A stretch of 64,000 nt of DNA from Hyphomicrobiales bacterium (GTDB taxonomy: Bacteria > Pseudomonadota > Alphaproteobacteria > Rhizobiales > Rhizobiaceae), in NCBI GenBank assembly GCA_900470805.1, contig UCCA01000007.1, positions 146,770 to 210,769 of the forward strand, given 5' to 3'. Under the pieces are notes generated by a model, which did no database searches, was not told the origin of the DNA, and saw only the letters and a list, made by a program, of their open reading frames with translations. Both the position numbers and the translations under genes were made by a program. Below, one piece after another: positions 44,787-53,853 of this stretch (the first letter of the stretch is position 1; each line of letters opens with the position of its first letter).

Positions 44787-45536
44787 TCAAATCAGGTTCA
44801 ACTGAAAAGCAATCCCCACCGCTTGCACCCTGTTTGTCGCCCCAAGCTTTTCGAAAACCCTCTTCATATAATCATTCACCGTATGCGCCGAGATCTCCAG
44901 GATCGCTCCGACATCTTTGCTGCTCTTGCCTGCCGCGATCCATTTTAAGCACTCAAGCTCTCTTATGGTCAGACTTGGCAACGGTCTCGAGCCGACACCC
45001 TTTTGACCCAAGCTGTTCGCCGCCTTTATCAGTTCGAACACAACTGCAGCGGTATCGATCGACGGGAGCTTCGGAGCGGATAGAAGAGCGGTGTATGCAA
45101 CGTGCTTGCTGTATACGATCCTCAGCCCTAGCGTCTCCTTGATACCAAAAGCTGTTGCCGTCTGCACCATGCGCGGCTGACGATCGCCGTTTTCACGCTC
45201 AAACAGCAACCCTCTGAGGTCAACGCTCGGAAGAAGTTGCGCTCCAAGTTTGGCAACAAACCGATTACGGAAAAGCAGAGTTTGATTGGTGCACGCCGAA
45301 ATCAATGTCGGGTCCCAATTTGTGGTGACCACCGTTCGGGGACCGTCCTCCGGTCCTGCCAGCAAAAGATAGTGCGGAAAGTCAAAGCGCGTTGCGATCT
45401 CTTGCACAACGTCGGGCGGCTCGGACGGTGACAAATGTTCATCAGATGAGCGAAGCATCGCTGTGGTGCCTATTGTTTCTATGTTCGTCGGCAAAACGTT
45501 TTCCGTCGAAGCGCGGACAAACATGATAGCTATCAT
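44787..45536 (-). CDS. LuxR-family transcriptional regulator
   Basis: The C terminus is a typical LuxR/GerE helix-turn-helix: LTIRELECLKWIAAGKSSKDVG and ISAHTVNDYMKRVFEKLGATNRVQAVGIAF. The first part aligns loosely with an acyl-homoserine-lactone binding domain (FDFPHYLLLAGPEDG, GIKETLGLRIVYS), but the usual Trp/Tyr/Asp ligand residues are not evident, so AHL binding is doubtful. The start is uncertain: ATGs at 45536 and 45524 lie inside a perfect 24-bp palindrome, one at 45458 is in the domain, and the frame is open to 45941. No adjacent luxI; a LuxR solo. Confidence 0.75.
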   Translation of the reverse strand: MIAIMFVRASTENVLPTNIETIGTTAMLRSSDEHLSPSEPPDVVQEIATRFDFPHYLLLAGPEDGPRTVVTTNWDPTLISACTNQTLLFRNRFVAKLGAQLLPSVDLRGLLFERENGDRQPRMVQTATAFGIKETLGLRIVYSKHVAYTALLSAPKLPSIDTAAVVFELIKAANSLGQKGVGSRPLPSLTIRELECLKWIAAGKSSKDVGAILEISAHTVNDYMKRVFEKLGATNRVQAVGIAFQLNLI

Positions 45537-45541
45537 GTTTG
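45518..45541. promoter_or_regulatory. Perfect 24-bp palindrome at the putative LuxR start
   Basis: CAAACATGATAG (45518-45529) is followed directly by its reverse complement to 45541, with no spacer. Perfect palindromes of this length are rare by chance and resemble lux/tra-box operators. The two ATGs of the candidate start lie inside it, which would allow autoregulation. Confidence 0.65.
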
Positions 45542-45683
45542 GGTCAAATGACAGGTTTGCCCATGCAGAGTCAACACCTAGTCGCGGGTTCGTGCGGAGC
45601 CGTGGTCCAAGCGCAGATGATACCGGAGGTATTGAAAACCACGGAGGCAAACACGACTTCATATGGACGATTGGAGCCCTCAA

Positions 45684-46103
45684 ATGTTGACCATCACGAT
45701 AGCTGTGTCTGCCCTGCTCTCCACTGTCTTCGCCGGACGCTATTTCATTACGAAGAACCGCCTGTCCGAAAAGGCTATCGAACAAGTCATTGCAAATAAG
45801 CTTGCGAAGTCGCCTTTGGTTCGTGAGATCGAGAGCCTGAGGGAAGAAAACGGCGTTATGCGCAACCTCTTGATCGACATAGTCGAGAACGAGGCCTCCC
45901 TGGCGAATGCGGCTGAAATGACTGACGCCCAGCGATCTCATGCACTCAAGGCCCGAACGCAGCGCCGCCGCGAGCTATTTGGTGAAGCACTTCTCGCCAT
46001 TCGGATGAGCCAACCATCGTTTAACCTCACACAAAAGACCCGGATCGACAGCAGAGCACCTGTTCTACTCGTCAAGCTACGATTCAGGTGGCATTCCTTA
46101 TAA
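45684..46103 (+). CDS. Membrane-anchored coiled-coil protein, unknown
   Basis: A 139-residue protein with an N-terminal hydrophobic segment (LTITIAVSALLSTVFAGRYF) and then a charged helical region likely to form a coiled coil (SEKAIEQVIANKLAK, REIESLREENGVMRNLL). The C-terminal part is basic (KARTQRRRELFGE, KLRFRWHSL). GGAG lies 7 bases before the ATG. Divergent from the LuxR gene, and its end overlaps the convergent UDG-like gene by 6 bases. Function unknown. Confidence 0.5.
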   Translation: MLTITIAVSALLSTVFAGRYFITKNRLSEKAIEQVIANKLAKSPLVREIESLREENGVMRNLLIDIVENEASLANAAEMTDAQRSHALKARTQRRRELFGEALLAIRMSQPSFNLTQKTRIDSRAPVLLVKLRFRWHSL

Positions 46104-46709
46104 CGAGGTGACGGCATCTGAGATCACAGCATGCCAACGGGTGTGGGAAAACCCCGTTGATGGATGCAAAGTTCGCACCAATCGCATTCGGTGCGGATCA
46201 CAGACATCCAAAAAGTCACCGCTAAAGCTCCACGGCTTCTCTACAGAATGTTTCCAGTGACCGGCCAAAATGCGGGGGAACAGTTCGTATCCCCATACAA
46301 GGATCAGCTCTGGCTCAAGCTGTTTCAGGACACGACGAAAGGGTTCTTGTGCTTGCAGATAGTGATCGGTTGACGGTCGATCTTTTCGTGACGATTCCGC
46401 TAAAACCACTGGGATGTAATTGTAGAAGGCCACCGATCTCCAAACGTCAAACTCCCCTCTATGCACCGCTGATGCGAGTTGCCACCGGCTCTTTCCTGAC
46501 AGTGCCCAGGCAAAATTGTCCAGGGTGCGCATCCAACCGCCTCGCTTCTGTGTCTCAGCGTAGGCTTGCATAACCTGATGAGTAAGGTTCGGCACCACGC
46601 TCCCGACAGTATGTTCTCGGGAATGATGCGACTCTCCGAGCACAAGAATCCGCCTACCCTGCAGCAAAGACGATTTCCCGTACAGATCGCCTACCCACGG
46701 TTCAAACAA
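46098..46709 (-). CDS. Uracil-DNA-glycosylase-like fold protein, divergent
   Basis: A 203-residue protein. RILVLGESHHS, the AFYNYIPVV strand, ELILVWGYELFP and RTLHPSTGFSHTRWH follow in the order of UDG-superfamily motifs (GExPG, N, central strand, HPS). The first motif lacks the usual PG, and the late HPSTGF loop is present. It may be a damaged-base glycosylase or a catalytically altered relative. The start is TTG behind AAGGA. Its 3' end overlaps the end of the convergent coiled-coil gene by 6 bases. Confidence 0.5.
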   Translation of the reverse strand: MFEPWVGDLYGKSSLLQGRRILVLGESHHSREHTVGSVVPNLTHQVMQAYAETQKRGGWMRTLDNFAWALSGKSRWQLASAVHRGEFDVWRSVAFYNYIPVVLAESSRKDRPSTDHYLQAQEPFRRVLKQLEPELILVWGYELFPRILAGHWKHSVEKPWSFSGDFLDVCDPHRMRLVRTLHPSTGFSHTRWHAVISDAVTSL

Positions 46710-46836
46710 TCGAAATCATCCTTGTCCAGCCCAATGTGTGGTGCGTTTTAAAAGTAGATCGGCTTCATATTCCAATGTCGTCCGCTGTCTCGTTGGCAGA
46801 CCTGTTGCAGACCGAGCCTCCCATGGCCTCATTAGA

Positions 46837-49800
46837 TCAGTCCTGCATCTTTCTAATCGTAGCCCTCTCGTCCTCGCGCTCCGCATCACGGTCGTAGCTT
46901 TCGGCAATGCGCTCCAACACTGCGGCGGTGGTTGGGCAATCGAGACGTGAGTTCGCCCAGTTTCGATATTTCTCCGCGAGTTGGCGCTCTTGCCGACCGC
47001 CTTCATCGAGGCTTTTTGAGTAAACGCCCCTCATGTTCATACGCTCCACGGCTATTCCACGAGCGATATCCTCCGACTGCTGTTCCTCAATCACCCTGCT
47101 TACAGCAATCGGTGGCCAAATACCGTTTTCTTCCGGCGCTCGAGCCAGTACATGCCCGACGTAAATATCTCCGACAACCTCACGATCGGTTTCACGCGCC
47201 AATTCCCGAACTCTCGATATCCAAGCGGTGAGAATTTCAAAGTCAATGCTTTCGTCACCACTTCCCGGCAGGACGTTGAAGTCTTGCAGAAGACGATAAT
47301 CGTTACGCGCCTTAGCACGCTGTGCGTCCGTGACTTCCGGCTTTTCGTCTGTGGATTTATCTTGAGATGCAGGCACGAAGATCGACTCAAGCAAACCGAC
47401 ATAAAACTCTGGCGATCTGGCCATTAGCTTATGAACAACTAACCGGCGAGGGCTCCGCTCAAGCATCGGTAGATAGGCATATTCCAGCTTCGCCAACTCA
47501 GTCTCATCGATATCTGTCTTCTTATCGAGTGCGGAGAATAGATGCTCGATGTAATATTCAGTCATCCCGTCGAGTTGCACCTCACCAGCATTCATCTCAC
47601 CGATCATGTCCCGCATCATCGATACAATAAGCTTGGTGGGTACGTCGTCTCGAATATTGTGTGAAGCCTTTATCGCGGCAGCCGCACGTCCTGCCGAAAG
47701 GTAGGTCTCAATGGCCCGGATGGCTTGGCCTTGCTCCATCTCAAGTCTGAAGGGATAGCGCTTTTTCCAGTACGTCGTGTGAGCAGCTTCACCGAAGCTG
47801 TCGATGTAGTCCCAGGATTCGGCGCCATCTGGTAGGTTCAACAGCAGAAAGCCGACGGTATCTCCGCTCCAGCCGCTATTCCGCACTATAGTCTTAAATT
47901 CGTCTTTCCATGTTGCCTGGAAACGGTGCGGTAGGACGCCCGTTAGAACCCGTGCGAACTCGCGCGAAGCATCCGTTCCCTGGTCAACAGCCAGAACGAT
48001 CCATTTCAGGTGTTCGAGCGACGATCCAAGAAGCCCTCCTAGCGCAACTGCAACGGACGTAGGCTCTTTAGCGAGATCGACAAGCCGAAACAATTCCCGA
48101 TCGTCCGCCAGCTCCATGACCTCCAACACTGCTGCTGAACGCGCCTTTTCGAGCGCTTCATCATTCGCCTCAAATTGCACAGCCATCTGCCGCGACCAGC
48201 GATCGAACAGCCAGCTTACACGCTCCACCACGTCGATCGGTGCATACTTTTCACTGATTGCCCGCAGGGTGGACAACTCATCCTGTGGAAGAGCCCAATC
48301 GGTGGCGGCGAACGCGACGTGCTTGTTGATCAGCTCATTTAACGTGGTCCATACAGGCTTCGTATTTTGTGTCGTGATCGCGAACCAGCCATCCAGCTGC
48401 TCGGCGGCCTTTGCTCGTTGCTTGGGCGTCCAGTTGTACAAGCGATCGAGTAGTTCACTCCAGCGCCCGCTGTCGTCGCCGACCAAACGCATGACGGCGT
48501 CCACGGCAAACTCCTGCCCATCCCACACCAACCGGTTAGTCAACACTTGGGCCTGCGACGCTCCAGCCTCTCGGAATTTGGGTTTTCGGTTCACGTCGTT
48601 CGAGTCGTGCGCCTTGGGAAGTAGCGCCAGCGCGAGAGCCCAGGCGACCTCCGGGACGACATCCATTGTTCGCGTCAGCACTTGCAGCCTTTGCGCTAAG
48701 GTAGCATGAGTGTTCGGTGCCCATGGAAGGAAGATCGAGCGAAGGGAGTTAATGGGTCTGTTAGTATGACGTCCGCCCGGATCAATCGCCGCCAGCCTGG
48801 CGAGTATGTTTGAAACCTGTTGAAGATGGCGCGGGTCCCAAGCCAACATCTCGAGCGCCCAGAGCACATAGATATGCGGGCTCGTTGGAGCAAAGAGGTT
48901 CTCATCGACGCTGAAGAATGTTGAAGCCACATCAGGATCTCCCTTGAGCACCTGCTCAAGGGCGGATAGCAAAGGGCGAGGAGCCGCCTCCATCAGCGTC
49001 CAAAGCTCATTGCGCAAGCCTGCAAGTAGCCGCCCATTGGTTTTTAAACCCGGGAGGCTCTCCACAACCTCATCAACCCATCTCTGTGGATCTACACCGG
49101 GGACATTGAAGTCCGATTGCTTACTTAGGACGGCTATCTGGAGAAGAGTATTCGCAACACCGTCGCGAAGCCAGCTGCTGAACTTCCGCTGCTTATTGAG
49201 TTCCGATTCGAATGGCGCGTCTGGATCTGGAGGAGCGTCGATCTCGGAAAACATCCCGGTGGCAAGCGTTTTCAGACGACTTAAGTCGTCCACTGTGATC
49301 AAGTGTGCCAGATGAACGAACACATCGACGGGCGCTCTCACCTTCCAGAACGTCCCTTCGATGTCAAAAGGCGGATCGTTCTGTTTAGCAAGTGAACGGA
49401 CAACGACCTCGAAGCGGTTGAAGTCACCATCCGCGACCAGTCCAGCGACCCCCGTTTTATCTTTCTGGTTAGCCGCATCCCAGCTTCCGGCAAGCAGGGC
49501 TGGCAGAAAACGATGGCCATCGGCGACCCACGGTGGAAGTTCGGTGTTGCCCCCTGCGTACTGGCGTGCCAATACGGCGATACTACGAGCACATCTGATT
49601 GCGAGGTCGTAGGCGTCCTGCTCTCCCAAACCCATTGTCGCAAGACCTCTAGCGAAAGCCATAGTCGAGGGTCGCTCGAGAAACCCGGTCCTCTGCCGCG
49701 TCTGGTCTCTGCCTTTCGCAAACAGAGTGGTGCCATTCGCGGCGAGAAGCCCGGACAAAGTGGTTGCTTGGGCACGGGGAAAGAAGATTAGGTTCCTGGA

Positions 49801-50589
49801 ATTCGCGAAGAACCGGGCTCCTCGCTCGTTTTCCAATACGAGAATGCGGCTCTCAAGAAAGCGTCTGGTACTCGGATCGGCCATTCTGACTGCCGCGATG
49901 ACGAACGCAATCACCTCGTCAGGCGAGTCAGCGGCGATCTCCAAAGTGGATGGAGAACCCAAGAGTTGCTCCAAAACCTCTGATGCCTTTGCCTCGCGCC
50001 CAGCGATCAAAACGTCTTCGCTAAGCTTGGTCTTAAAACGAAGAGTGTATTCGTCCCAGAATTGTGTGGCCGCGCGTGCGCCGTCCAAAGGTTTTTTCCC
50101 GATATCCTGCGCAAACTGCGCTGCGACGGCTGGAGAAGTTTCAAGCCAAGCCTCGATTTGAGACCCCTCTAGGTACCGAACTTCTTTCCACGATGACTCG
50201 GCCTGCCGGTCACGTATCCAGTCTTGGAGTCTAAGCCGTGAATTGTCCCAGGTATCAGGTGACGCGAACACGAACGTCGCGCTCCGCTTCACAGCCTCAT
50301 CAACCTGGCTGGTGCGTTTTTTGAAATCCGCCGTGGCCTTGGCTGCGTCGGAGCCATGCACGCCAAATTCCCAGATCGAAAGACCGTCAGGCACAAACGT
50401 TGTGGCGCCTGTCGCCTCCAACCATCCATCGAACCCTCTGACCTGTGCCTTGTCGCCCTTTGGGAACCTGAAAGACGTAATCTCCACGGCGCTCGCCCTG
50501 ATCAGGTCGCCTATCAGGCCGGGAAACGCTTCCCTCGCCTCAAGAGTGGCCGACCACTGTTGCAAGTCGAGTGCCGATACCCACTTCAT
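46837..50589 (-). CDS. Giant hypothetical protein with nuclease-like N terminus
   Basis: A 1250-residue protein. The first 120 residues include FDGWLEATGATTFVPDGLSIWEFGVHG and ADFKKRTSQ, which resemble a PD-(D/E)XK core (acidic, WEFG in place of ExK, later Lys). Next comes a region around residues 170-300 (VLIAGREAKASEVLEQLLG, RILVLENERG) that looks like an ATPase without an intact Walker A, then about 900 residues of helical repeat. No membrane segment. Such architectures occur in antiphage STAND-like proteins, but the defect in the P-loop leaves the role open. GGGAG lies 9 bases before the ATG, and the reading frame is intact throughout. Confidence 0.65.
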   Translation of the reverse strand: MKWVSALDLQQWSATLEAREAFPGLIGDLIRASAVEITSFRFPKGDKAQVRGFDGWLEATGATTFVPDGLSIWEFGVHGSDAAKATADFKKRTSQVDEAVKRSATFVFASPDTWDNSRLRLQDWIRDRQAESSWKEVRYLEGSQIEAWLETSPAVAAQFAQDIGKKPLDGARAATQFWDEYTLRFKTKLSEDVLIAGREAKASEVLEQLLGSPSTLEIAADSPDEVIAFVIAAVRMADPSTRRFLESRILVLENERGARFFANSRNLIFFPRAQATTLSGLLAANGTTLFAKGRDQTRQRTGFLERPSTMAFARGLATMGLGEQDAYDLAIRCARSIAVLARQYAGGNTELPPWVADGHRFLPALLAGSWDAANQKDKTGVAGLVADGDFNRFEVVVRSLAKQNDPPFDIEGTFWKVRAPVDVFVHLAHLITVDDLSRLKTLATGMFSEIDAPPDPDAPFESELNKQRKFSSWLRDGVANTLLQIAVLSKQSDFNVPGVDPQRWVDEVVESLPGLKTNGRLLAGLRNELWTLMEAAPRPLLSALEQVLKGDPDVASTFFSVDENLFAPTSPHIYVLWALEMLAWDPRHLQQVSNILARLAAIDPGGRHTNRPINSLRSIFLPWAPNTHATLAQRLQVLTRTMDVVPEVAWALALALLPKAHDSNDVNRKPKFREAGASQAQVLTNRLVWDGQEFAVDAVMRLVGDDSGRWSELLDRLYNWTPKQRAKAAEQLDGWFAITTQNTKPVWTTLNELINKHVAFAATDWALPQDELSTLRAISEKYAPIDVVERVSWLFDRWSRQMAVQFEANDEALEKARSAAVLEVMELADDRELFRLVDLAKEPTSVAVALGGLLGSSLEHLKWIVLAVDQGTDASREFARVLTGVLPHRFQATWKDEFKTIVRNSGWSGDTVGFLLLNLPDGAESWDYIDSFGEAAHTTYWKKRYPFRLEMEQGQAIRAIETYLSAGRAAAAIKASHNIRDDVPTKLIVSMMRDMIGEMNAGEVQLDGMTEYYIEHLFSALDKKTDIDETELAKLEYAYLPMLERSPRRLVVHKLMARSPEFYVGLLESIFVPASQDKSTDEKPEVTDAQRAKARNDYRLLQDFNVLPGSGDESIDFEILTAWISRVRELARETDREVVGDIYVGHVLARAPEENGIWPPIAVSRVIEEQQSEDIARGIAVERMNMRGVYSKSLDEGGRQERQLAEKYRNWANSRLDCPTTAAVLERIAESYDRDAEREDERATIRKMQD

Positions 50590-50772
50590 GCTGAAACTCC
50601 CAAGGACGAACGGCGCTACTCACCCGGCACGAATCAACCTGAGATGGGCATGCGAGCTTATAACTCCATTCACGCTGATGCGAAATGAGGGTCGACAATA
50701 CTGGCCTGTTTGTAGCGGCCCGAGCTGCGTTGTAGATACCTGTTCCGCCCGGCCAGGCACCGGTGATCGCTG

Positions 50773-51711
50773 CTACCTAGCGCCGCTCCCCCGTATAAAA
50801 TCGAAGAAGCCTGGCTGCGGCTCCTTTGCCAATTTGTTTGCAACCCAATCCCGATCGCGATCATCATATGCGAACGCAAATTGCCGTGCTTGACGAACAA
50901 GCTGGCGATTATTTCTTCGCACGAATTCCTCTTCGCCCTGTCGATAGGCCCTATCAATTGTTTCCATGGAGTTTGCGGCTATGAAGATTGCCTTGGGACC
51001 GATGGGCAGTGTCAGAAAGGCGTTTTTCGACTTCAAAGGATATTCTCGCCGGACAGGTCGATCCGACGTCATGAAGCAGCCCGGGCCGCTCACCCTTCGC
51101 ACCTGCCAATGCATGTTTGCGATGGCAGTCGAAATATCATTGTGATCCGTCATGTCGGCCATGATTTTCACGCCAAGACGCTTTCCATAGTCACCCCCCA
51201 TCGACGCTATGTACGCCTTGAGCGTTGAATGAGCATGCCCGCGCATCTCCGGAATCTCGTCAAAGATCGCCTGGTAACGAGCTTCCATGCGGTCGTTGGG
51301 ATTTGCCCATTCCGCTGCGATGTTTCGTTTAGCAGAACGAACGTCTTCAGGTCCCCTGACGAGCAATGAAACCACGAACCAAGTCCATCCAAAACGGTCG
51401 TCGTCGGACCATGGCCCCTCCGTACCAACGCTCTCCAGTCTGGCGAGCATCTTGCCCGCCTTGTCGTCCTTCGGCTTCATTAGGCTAGTCTCGACTGCCT
51501 CAGCCTGGTCTCCTTCGAAACCATCGAATGAGTAGCCGTTCTTTTCCCAGCCAACGCCGCTCGGCGCCTTCCTATCAACGGCTGTCTTACCCGGCAGCCA
51601 ACGTGCATAGCGCGTCAGCTTGAACGGGTCGCCTGATGCCCACCGTTTCGAATAGAAAATTGGAATGTAGTGATGGGTTGCCGGTGGGGCTTGGGTTCGA
51701 TTAGAGGTCAT
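50773..51711 (-). CDS. DUF4238-like protein
   Basis: A 312-residue cytosolic protein. The N-terminal HHYIPIFYSKRWASGDPFKL is the conserved block of DUF4238, and FMTSDRPVRREYPLKSKNAF and the final FDFIRG are consistent. The family's function is not known; members often sit in accessory regions. The ATG at 51711 is preferred over a TTG at 51747. Upstream is a small minus-strand gene 51 bases away; downstream is the 1250-residue gene. Confidence 0.75.
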   Translation of the reverse strand: MTSNRTQAPPATHHYIPIFYSKRWASGDPFKLTRYARWLPGKTAVDRKAPSGVGWEKNGYSFDGFEGDQAEAVETSLMKPKDDKAGKMLARLESVGTEGPWSDDDRFGWTWFVVSLLVRGPEDVRSAKRNIAAEWANPNDRMEARYQAIFDEIPEMRGHAHSTLKAYIASMGGDYGKRLGVKIMADMTDHNDISTAIANMHWQVRRVSGPGCFMTSDRPVRREYPLKSKNAFLTLPIGPKAIFIAANSMETIDRAYRQGEEEFVRRNNRQLVRQARQFAFAYDDRDRDWVANKLAKEPQPGFFDFIRGSGAR

Positions 51712-51762
51712 AGCAAGGCGCAGCTTGATGGGTGACGGCAAAGACAATCGCTACCAACCGCC

Positions 51763-52236
51763 TTACCCGCATAGTCGCGGCGGGAGGCTGCATTCATCAA
51801 GTACGCCATGCTGAATAATGCACGCATTTTCACTCCAGAAGGCATCAACAGCCGCATCGCTCTGGCTGGCAGGCAGCCGGACATCCAATAAACCCGGATG
51901 TAGAACCGCTATATCGAGTGCTCTGCTCGCCTTTTCAACAATCGCAATATGACGTCGTAGTCGATCGTTCGGACCGATCGCAAGTGTCGGCAGCGCCTTA
52001 AGCTCGATCCTTTCCTGCAGTTTCCGTACAGCGAGTTCGAAGTCACCGGTGAAGCGTATGGTCACTGCCCCGACGTCGCCCAGAAGAAATGCAAACAGCC
52101 TGAATGTGACATCCTCGCCAAAGGGCTCTACATAAAGGCGAAGTCCCCAAACCTCCTTGTCGCAGACTTCTACGTCAAATCCCATCTGTGCCAAATGACA
52201 AACCGCGACTACTGCCGATGCAATTTCCGGTTTCAT
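51763..52236 (-). CDS. Hypothetical protein
   Basis: A 157-residue protein from ATG 52236 with GGGA 10 bases upstream. A longer open frame to 52746 is antisense to the next gene. Composition is soluble, with alternating strands (GAVTIRFTGDFELAVRKL) and a hydrophobic core. I recognise no motif. Divergent from the 52309 gene, leaving about 70 bases for two promoters. It precedes the DUF4238-like gene on the same strand. Confidence 0.5.
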   Translation of the reverse strand: MKPEIASAVVAVCHLAQMGFDVEVCDKEVWGLRLYVEPFGEDVTFRLFAFLLGDVGAVTIRFTGDFELAVRKLQERIELKALPTLAIGPNDRLRRHIAIVEKASRALDIAVLHPGLLDVRLPASQSDAAVDAFWSENACIIQHGVLDECSLPPRLCG

Positions 52237-52308
52237 AACCACATTTCCCGGCCAAACTCTTAACACACGCTGAGGTAGGACCACGCAAGATACAAAGGCG
52301 AGGTGCCC

Positions 52309-53685
52309 ATGCTCTTGATTGTGCCGAAGAATGTCGATCTTCAGGGAGATTGGTGGAATCAAAGCTACGACAAGCTGCCGAAAGAAGAGGAGGAGGCGCT
52401 CTGGGCTGCCTTCGGGCGACGTGCATATAACAAGGCTAGCGGCAAAGAGGTCGTGAACTCGTACCAGAGTGAAGACAGTGGTAAGTGGTTCATCTGCAAA
52501 TGCCGGGGAGAAATCGCAAACCCTCCCGTTATCACCCTGCGCAGCTTCAAACACATTGTCAGGAAGTCGGGGAGTGGAGAGCACTCGAGCGACTGCGACT
52601 TTTATCCCATCACCACGCCCCAGCGCGAAATCGTGCGTAGCTATCGCCAAAAGCAGAGGAACACCGCTTTTAACTTTTTGGCAAGTTTCGATCGCAGCGA
52701 AACGGATGATCAAACGAACGCGGGCACCGGCCGTGCGTCTCACCACACGTCGCGTAGCAAACTGGGAACTCTTCTCGCCGAATGGATTTCCAAGACGCCT
52801 ATCGGGTGGCGAGAAGCAGGAACACCACGACTATCGATCTCGCCGCAGTATGAGGAGCTTAAAGCGAGCGCGAGCGAAATATGGCTAGATACAAATGTGA
52901 CCCTTTCGGATTCACTCTGCGCTTTCGACAGTGATCTCGATCAATTCAAAGAGGATATCTTCTCCGCCCCGGCGAACTGGTCTCGGCGCCGCCGCGAGCA
53001 TGGCATTTATCTGACCCGGGTCGGAGGAGTCGGCCGTCAGAAGATTGAGACTTTGGATGGCCGGGTCCACGACGTGGTCGGTCGGCTAGCCATCTTTGGA
53101 GAAACAGACGGGAGTGATCGGGCCGAAACCATATCAAACCTAAGTGCCCGGCAACCCTATCTCGCCGTCATTCTCGTGGGGCGACGGTCTCCCGACGCAC
53201 CGGCAACCTTATTATCTGCGTATCTGCATCCATGCGTAGACCGAGGGGATCTGCTTTTAGTAGATAGTGACCTCGAGCGAATTACACTTCGTTATCTGCA
53301 AGACATCCAAGATTCCCTGCCACCAAATGACAGCTTCGATATCCAGAAGCCGATGTTCGATCTGGATGCGCCGTTGCCCAGAAGACCGATCAAGCTGACG
53401 CCGGAAGAACAGGAGCAACTTGACACGCGAGATGTGCTGGTCCCCGATTTCGTGCTCTGGCCCACCTCCAAATCTCGAACGCCTCTTGTCGTCGAGACGA
53501 TGGGTTACGACAAGGCCGACTACCGGCAGCGAAAACGACGGACGCAAGAGAAAATGAGGCAGAAACTGAACGCCGAGTTAGAGTGCCATGACTTCCATCA
53601 GCCATATGGTACAAGCCAAGAGGATCGGGACGAGGATTTTATAAACCGGGTACGCGCTCATTTCACAGCTGAGACCGACCGTTGA
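52309..53685 (+). CDS. Possible DUF1173-like protein with nuclease-like C terminus
   Basis: A 458-residue soluble protein. The N-terminal part carries a cysteine/histidine array (FICKCRGE, SGSGEHSSDCDFYP) resembling a zinc-binding segment and, from memory, DUF1173 proteins of rhizobial plasmids. The C-terminal part has DVLVPDFVLWPTSK, then LVVETMGYDKADYRQRK, an arrangement reminiscent of PD-(D/E)XK nucleases, though with ETM rather than ExK. The ATG at 52309 with GAGG 6 bases upstream is chosen over a GTG at 52303. Both family calls are tentative. Confidence 0.55.
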   Translation: MLLIVPKNVDLQGDWWNQSYDKLPKEEEEALWAAFGRRAYNKASGKEVVNSYQSEDSGKWFICKCRGEIANPPVITLRSFKHIVRKSGSGEHSSDCDFYPITTPQREIVRSYRQKQRNTAFNFLASFDRSETDDQTNAGTGRASHHTSRSKLGTLLAEWISKTPIGWREAGTPRLSISPQYEELKASASEIWLDTNVTLSDSLCAFDSDLDQFKEDIFSAPANWSRRRREHGIYLTRVGGVGRQKIETLDGRVHDVVGRLAIFGETDGSDRAETISNLSARQPYLAVILVGRRSPDAPATLLSAYLHPCVDRGDLLLVDSDLERITLRYLQDIQDSLPPNDSFDIQKPMFDLDAPLPRRPIKLTPEEQEQLDTRDVLVPDFVLWPTSKSRTPLVVETMGYDKADYRQRKRRTQEKMRQKLNAELECHDFHQPYGTSQEDRDEDFINRVRAHFTAETDR

Positions 53686-53853
53686 TGAACCTTCACGTCG
53701 CAAGCACCGGAAATGTTCGATGTTCGATCAAACATACTTAATCCAGCGGTTCGAAATCAGAGACAATGAGCTGTAACGGGGCAATCGATCGTTTCCTGTT
53801 GAGTATCCCAAAAGGCGGCTTGATCCCCTTCATCGACCAACTAGTCTCGCGGC

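Noticed and set aside
52237..52746. Upstream part of the 51763 minus-strand frame
   Set aside because: Antisense to the 52309 gene; the ATG at 52236 leaves a normal divergent gap.
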